From the NCBI GenBank assembly GCA_032871835.1, contig CM065301.1, forward strand, positions 29,396,405-29,460,404: DNA of 64,000 nucleotides. Reading direction: 5' to 3'. Position 1 is the stretch's first letter, and each line of letters opens with the position of its first letter. The notes under the pieces were generated by a model, which saw only the letters and a program-made list of their open reading frames with translations, was not told where the DNA came from and did no database searches. The stretch comes from Dipteronia dyeriana. Taxonomy: Eukaryota; Streptophyta; Magnoliopsida; Sapindales; Sapindaceae. The translations under genes were made by a program, and so were the position numbers. Shown here piece by piece: positions 60,214-64,000 of this stretch.

Positions 60214-61640
60214 ATGTTTGTGAGAAGCGATATCATGGCCACTAGCAGAGACATGAGTTTATCTCCGTGTAATGCTAATGCCCTTAATCCTATTGATGTC
60301 AGCGCTGCTGGAGAAAATCTATCCTCAAGGACCCCATATTCAACCATACCTGACGTCGTTACATCTACAGGTGCAACCACTGGTATTTCCCCAGATACGT
60401 TCTAGGAAATCTAGGAATCCTTACAGAAAGTCATTGACTACGCAGCTGGACAAGGAATCAGTATAGCGACCAGTGCCAATTTGAGTTCACCATACCAACT
60501 CTCTACGCCGGTGGTAGCCTAGGATCCCAAGGAACGCTCTGAAATAGTGGCAACCACTCTAAGAGCACCCCAAAAATCTGGGAGAGATAAGGTGGAGTAC
60601 CGTGAAAAGAGGGAACGTTCCATCAAAAGAAGTGACCACTAAGAAAATTGGGAAGCTGGGGGACATAGGGAGTCCAGTTCGTAGGAAGACGCAGAGAGGT
60701 ATGATGGAACAGAAACTCGCTATGAGTAGGTAGATAGGTACGATGGCCGGAGGAAAAGGTTCAGCTCGAATTCAAGTGATAATGAAACTATCTCCAGAAG
60801 GTGCAGAGAGCCAACCCTCATGGCCAGACGTGATCCTTTCGGTACTAAGATTAGTGGGCAAATTCCCAAGGACCCGTACCGGATCACTATCCGCTAGAAG
60901 TTTGATAAGCAAAGATAGCCAGAAGAGGAACGAGAGATCCTCTGTAGAAAAATAAAGGCCCTTGAGCTAAGGTAGAACTTGCGAAATCCACTAATTGAAA
61001 ATTCCTGAAGTTCGTTTGCTGATTCTATAAGGCAGACCCGTTTTTCAAAAAAAATTAGAATGCCACATATGGAACAATTCAAGGCCAATACTGACCCCCA
61101 GGAGCATGTAAAGAGGTACCAGAGTGCAATGGCACAGTACTACTATGATGATACCCTCATGTGTCGGATGTTCCCGCAGACCTTAGGAGATCAAAGATCT
61201 AGGTGGTTTGGAGTGCTGACAACAGGTTCCATCCAAAACTTTGAGGAATTGATACAGGCTTTCACCAGGCAATTTATGGGAAATATCCAGCGAAGGAAGT
61301 CCATATCAGTTTTGTCGACCTTAAAGCATAGTAAAGATGAGAAACGGAAGGACCTAACTAGATTCTCACAAAAAGTGTCTGAAGTGCAGGATCATAATGA
61401 TGATACGGTAGTGTCATCCTTTGTTAGCAGTTTACAACATAACCATTTAACCTTAAGTTTGGGGCAAAATGGACCGACCACATACGCGGGCATGGTAAAT
61501 TATGTTAGAGGATACTCCATGGCAGATGCGGAGGCGGAGGAAGAGCAGATAGCCCACATTGGAGAACTTATATATGGGGGGTAGCTAAAAACATAAGGAT
61601 GGTAGCTCGAAGAATAGTAGCAAAGGGCACTAGAAAGGAA
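60214..61640 (+). pseudogene. Element D gag
   Basis: The N-terminal part (60214-60960) is Ser/Thr- and charge-rich with stops, several TAG. The best preserved domain is 61060-61584: FKANTDPQEHVKRYQSAM, LMCRMFPQTLGDQRSRWF and AFTRQFMGN, the capsid-like retrotransposon gag domain of Tat elements. The C-terminal part ends AEEEQIAHIGELIYGG at a TAG (61582) shortly before the hAT MITE at 61654. Confidence 0.8.
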
Positions 61641-61653
61641 AAGGGCGAAAGAG

Positions 61654-62553
61654 TAGGGGTGGGCGTTTTCGGGTTGGGTTGGGTTGGGTTGGGTTGGGTT
61701 GGGTTGAAAATTTGTCAACCCAATCCAACCCAACGTAAATTTTAACCCAACCCAACCCAACCTAACCCAATATTTGTCGGGTTGGGTTGGGTTGATCGGG
61801 TTGGGCTTTTTAAGCCCAATAGACAAAATATATTTAAATTCAAATTTTGTTATATCAAAATTCAAATTTAAAATAATTTTTCACCATAATATCATATCAC
61901 GTTGAGTTTAGATTACTTAAAAGCATCAAAATCAAATTGTAACATATAATATAAATTGTTTAAATATCTTTTACATAATTAAAAAATTAAAATATAGCAA
62001 TTTATCCAACTTGGAAAGTCTCCATCTAAGTCTCTCATCTATTTTACAATTATAATCATTTCGTCAAATATCTCGTGGTTGGATAATCTATTATTTATTT
62101 TAACCAACATAATAGTTTGAGTTTATATACAATTATTAGACTTTTTTTACTAAATTCTTAATCAAATCCTAAGGAAAAAAATAACATTTTAAAGCATAAT
62201 CAAGGATGTGCCATTTAATACAAAAGATGAAGATAATATATTAATATAATCGCATATTTTTAATAAATGTATTATATATTACGGTATACAATATTTTAAA
62301 TTATGTATTTATATTTGTCATTTAAATTATTATAAATGGTGAATGAGTAAACTTTTTAATTATTTTTTTTAAAAAAGATTTCATAATAAATCTAATAGTA
62401 AATAAAACTATTTAATTTATTTTTTATTATTTACGTCAGGTTGTCGGGTTGGGTTGAGTTATATTTTATTAACCCAACCCAACCCAATCTTAAAAGCAAC
62501 CCAACCCAATCTAGTCGGGTTGGGTTGGGTTGGCGGGTTGGTGCCCACCCCTA
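61654..62553. mobile_element. hAT-type MITE 4 with GGGTT arrays, nested in element D
   Basis: This 900-bp element has perfect 11-bp inverted ends TAGGGGTGGGC / GCCCACCCCTA. The 8-bp flanks are CGAAAGAG (61646-61653) and GGAAAGAG (62554-62561), seven of eight matching. Each subterminal region is an array of GGGTT or AACCC pentamers, with both orientations facing each other. The core is AT-rich and non-coding. Confidence 0.88.
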
Positions 62554-62559
62554 GGAAAG

Positions 62560-64000
62560 AGTAAGGATGGACATAAAGACGACAACAGAGGTGTCAAGCA
62601 ATTCAAGCTCCAATACACCAATTATACCCCATTGGTTAGGAGCCCCCAAAACAGTAAAGCTTTGCTAAGAGAGACACCACCAAATATTGCAGATTTCATC
62701 AGGACAATGGCCACAAAACTTCTAAATGCTACCAACTGAGGGACTATATCAAAAAATTGATCAGAGTAGGGCACCTCAAATACATGATCCTTAGAAGCAT
62801 GGATGATCGGTAAAAGGATACCCCGATAGAGGAGCACGATAGAAACCAGAGGAGCCCTAGAAGAAATCCGGATAGTGGGGCAATTAACACCATCTTTGGC
62901 GAAACTCACATCGGGGCTAGCAGTCGAGAAAAAATGACTGATGTCAGAGAAGCCATAAATGGGCAGAGGAATTTGGAGGTCAATTTGTTGGGACCCAACC
63001 AGAAAAGGTTGAAAAAAAGGATGGGATCTCATAGTCTTTACTAAGGCAGAAATGTATGGATCAGAGGGAAGCCGAATGATGTGATTGTCATGTCAGTTGG
63101 CGTGGGGCACAGGGAAGTGAAAAGAGTACTAATAAAAAATGGGAGCTCAGCAGACATCTTGAGCGTGGAAGTATTCGATCAACTTGGGTTGCAAAGAAAA
63201 ACCCTTCAGCCCCTCAGAGTCCCATTGAGTGGCTTTGGAGGAAAATAAGTAAGATCATTGGGAATAGTGAAATTACTCGTGGAGATTGGGAGTTTCCCTT
63301 GCACCAAGGAAGTATTATTAGATTTTGTGGTTATGAATGTAGGGAATTGGCCATACAACGCCTTGTTGGGCCAACCTTTCTTGAACAAGACAAAAGCTGT
63401 GATTGCCACCTACTCGCTAACAGTGAAATTTTCAAGGGAAGCTGGAGTAGGTATCATGAAAAACTCACAAGAATGGGCAAGAAAAATGAATTTGGCCGTG
63501 TACAGGGAAATAGCAGAACTGAGGGTAATGCATATAGACACCCTTAGGAAAGATGGAGACCTGAAAATGGATAAAGTAGAAGTTGCAGTGAAAACTCTAA
63601 CCCTGTTCGACCTGGACCCGAGAAAGACATCACTGAAAGATGGGAAAAGACGTGAAGATGAACCAACCATGGAGGTTTCAGTTGATGATAATAATCCCGA
63701 AAAGACTATAAAGCCTAGGGCTTGGTTGACAGAGCAAGTTCGAGATGAAATGGTCAACTTACTAAAGGAATACAAAGACGTGTTTGAATGGAAAAACGAA
63801 GATATGTCTTGGATCGACCCAAAAATAATCTTCAAATACTTAGCAATGATCCTGACCGAAAATTGGTTGTTTAGAAAAGAAGACGGTTTAACCCTGAAAG
63901 AGGCAAGGCAATCAAAGAAGAGGTGTAGAAGTTGTTGGCAACAGGGTCCATAAGGGAAGTAAAGTACCCCGAATAGGTTGCCAACGTGGTCCTAGTAAGA
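62560..64000 (+). pseudogene. Element D gag C-terminus, protease and start of RT
   Basis: After the MITE, gag C-terminal sequence runs to about 63060. The protease active-site region near 63130-63150 reads IKNGSSADIL, where relatives have an Asp in place of the Lys or Asn. The C-terminal part (WPYNALLGQPFLNKTKAVI, KFSREAGVG) is intact in the frame 63258-63953. The acidic linker and RT N-terminus follow (MVNLLKEYKDVFEWKNEDM), with a frameshift near 63850. The element runs past the window end. Confidence 0.8.

Larger units (their letters stand above)
59341..64000 (+). mobile_element. Element D: second Tat-type Ty3/gypsy element (partial)
   Basis: This holds LTR, gag, protease and the start of RT in gypsy order, continuing past the window end. 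Gag and protease sequences are of the same broad Tat type as element B but clearly a different family. A 900-bp hAT MITE lies between gag and protease. Stops and frameshifts throughout. Confidence 0.75.

Noticed and set aside
61660..62540. Interstitial telomere repeat
   Set aside because: The unit is GGGTT, not TTTAGGG, and it is confined to the ends of an element with 8-bp TSDs.

Overview
The window is nuclear DNA of a flowering plant, probably a eudicot. The evidence is an AT-rich background full of LTR retrotransposons, plant DNA transposons with typical target-site duplications (TSDs), GT-AG introns, and one intact class III secretory peroxidase gene with the classic four-exon layout. I cannot name the species. 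Nothing bacterial, organellar or CRISPR-like is present.

Left third (1-29822) is a stack of nested retrotransposons. Element A is a minus-strand copia-type element with about 2.0 kb LTRs and only gag remnants. Its 5' LTR is split by element B, a plus-strand Ty3/gypsy element of the Tat type (TSD ATAAG at 5778 and 29793). B has gag, protease, RT, two RNase H domains, integrase and a spliced antisense gene near its 3' end. B's integrase is split twice. The first break is element C, a 9.7 kb copia element at 11564-21261. The second is a 2.1 kb solo-LTR-like insert at 22071-24155 with exact TSD GAAGT. In both cases the integrase reading frame resumes after the insert.

Middle (29823-47530) is gene-flanking DNA with MITEs: a foldback repeat, a PIF/Harbinger-like element and two hAT-type MITEs with 8-bp TSDs. 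It also holds a decayed copia pol on the minus strand (37.5-39.7 kb), a copia-type solo LTR (40.46-41.54 kb), and the peroxidase gene (43928-45580). Sequences at 31.1-31.4 and 36.15-36.45 kb recur at 47.2-47.5 and 53.8-56.8 kb. The locus is therefore an old tandem segmental duplication now filled with insertions.

Right part (48166-64000) starts with a 5.47 kb Mutator-like element (MULE) with about 81-bp terminal inverted repeats and 9-bp TSDs. It carries a damaged mudrA-type transposase and a convergent second gene for a GRF-type zinc finger plus coiled coil. After it come a 2.4 kb hAT-like element with a 66-bp minisatellite, a 1.4 kb PIF-like element, an inverted copy of the copia LTR seen at 40.5 kb, and the 5' half of a second Tat-type gypsy element (D). 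D's gag region holds a 900-bp hAT MITE.

The only gene that looks functional for the host is the peroxidase. Most strong signals are nested mobile elements whose insertion order can be read from TSDs and interrupted frames. The most unusual cargo is the MULE's convergent GRF-finger gene and the intron-containing antisense gene of element B.
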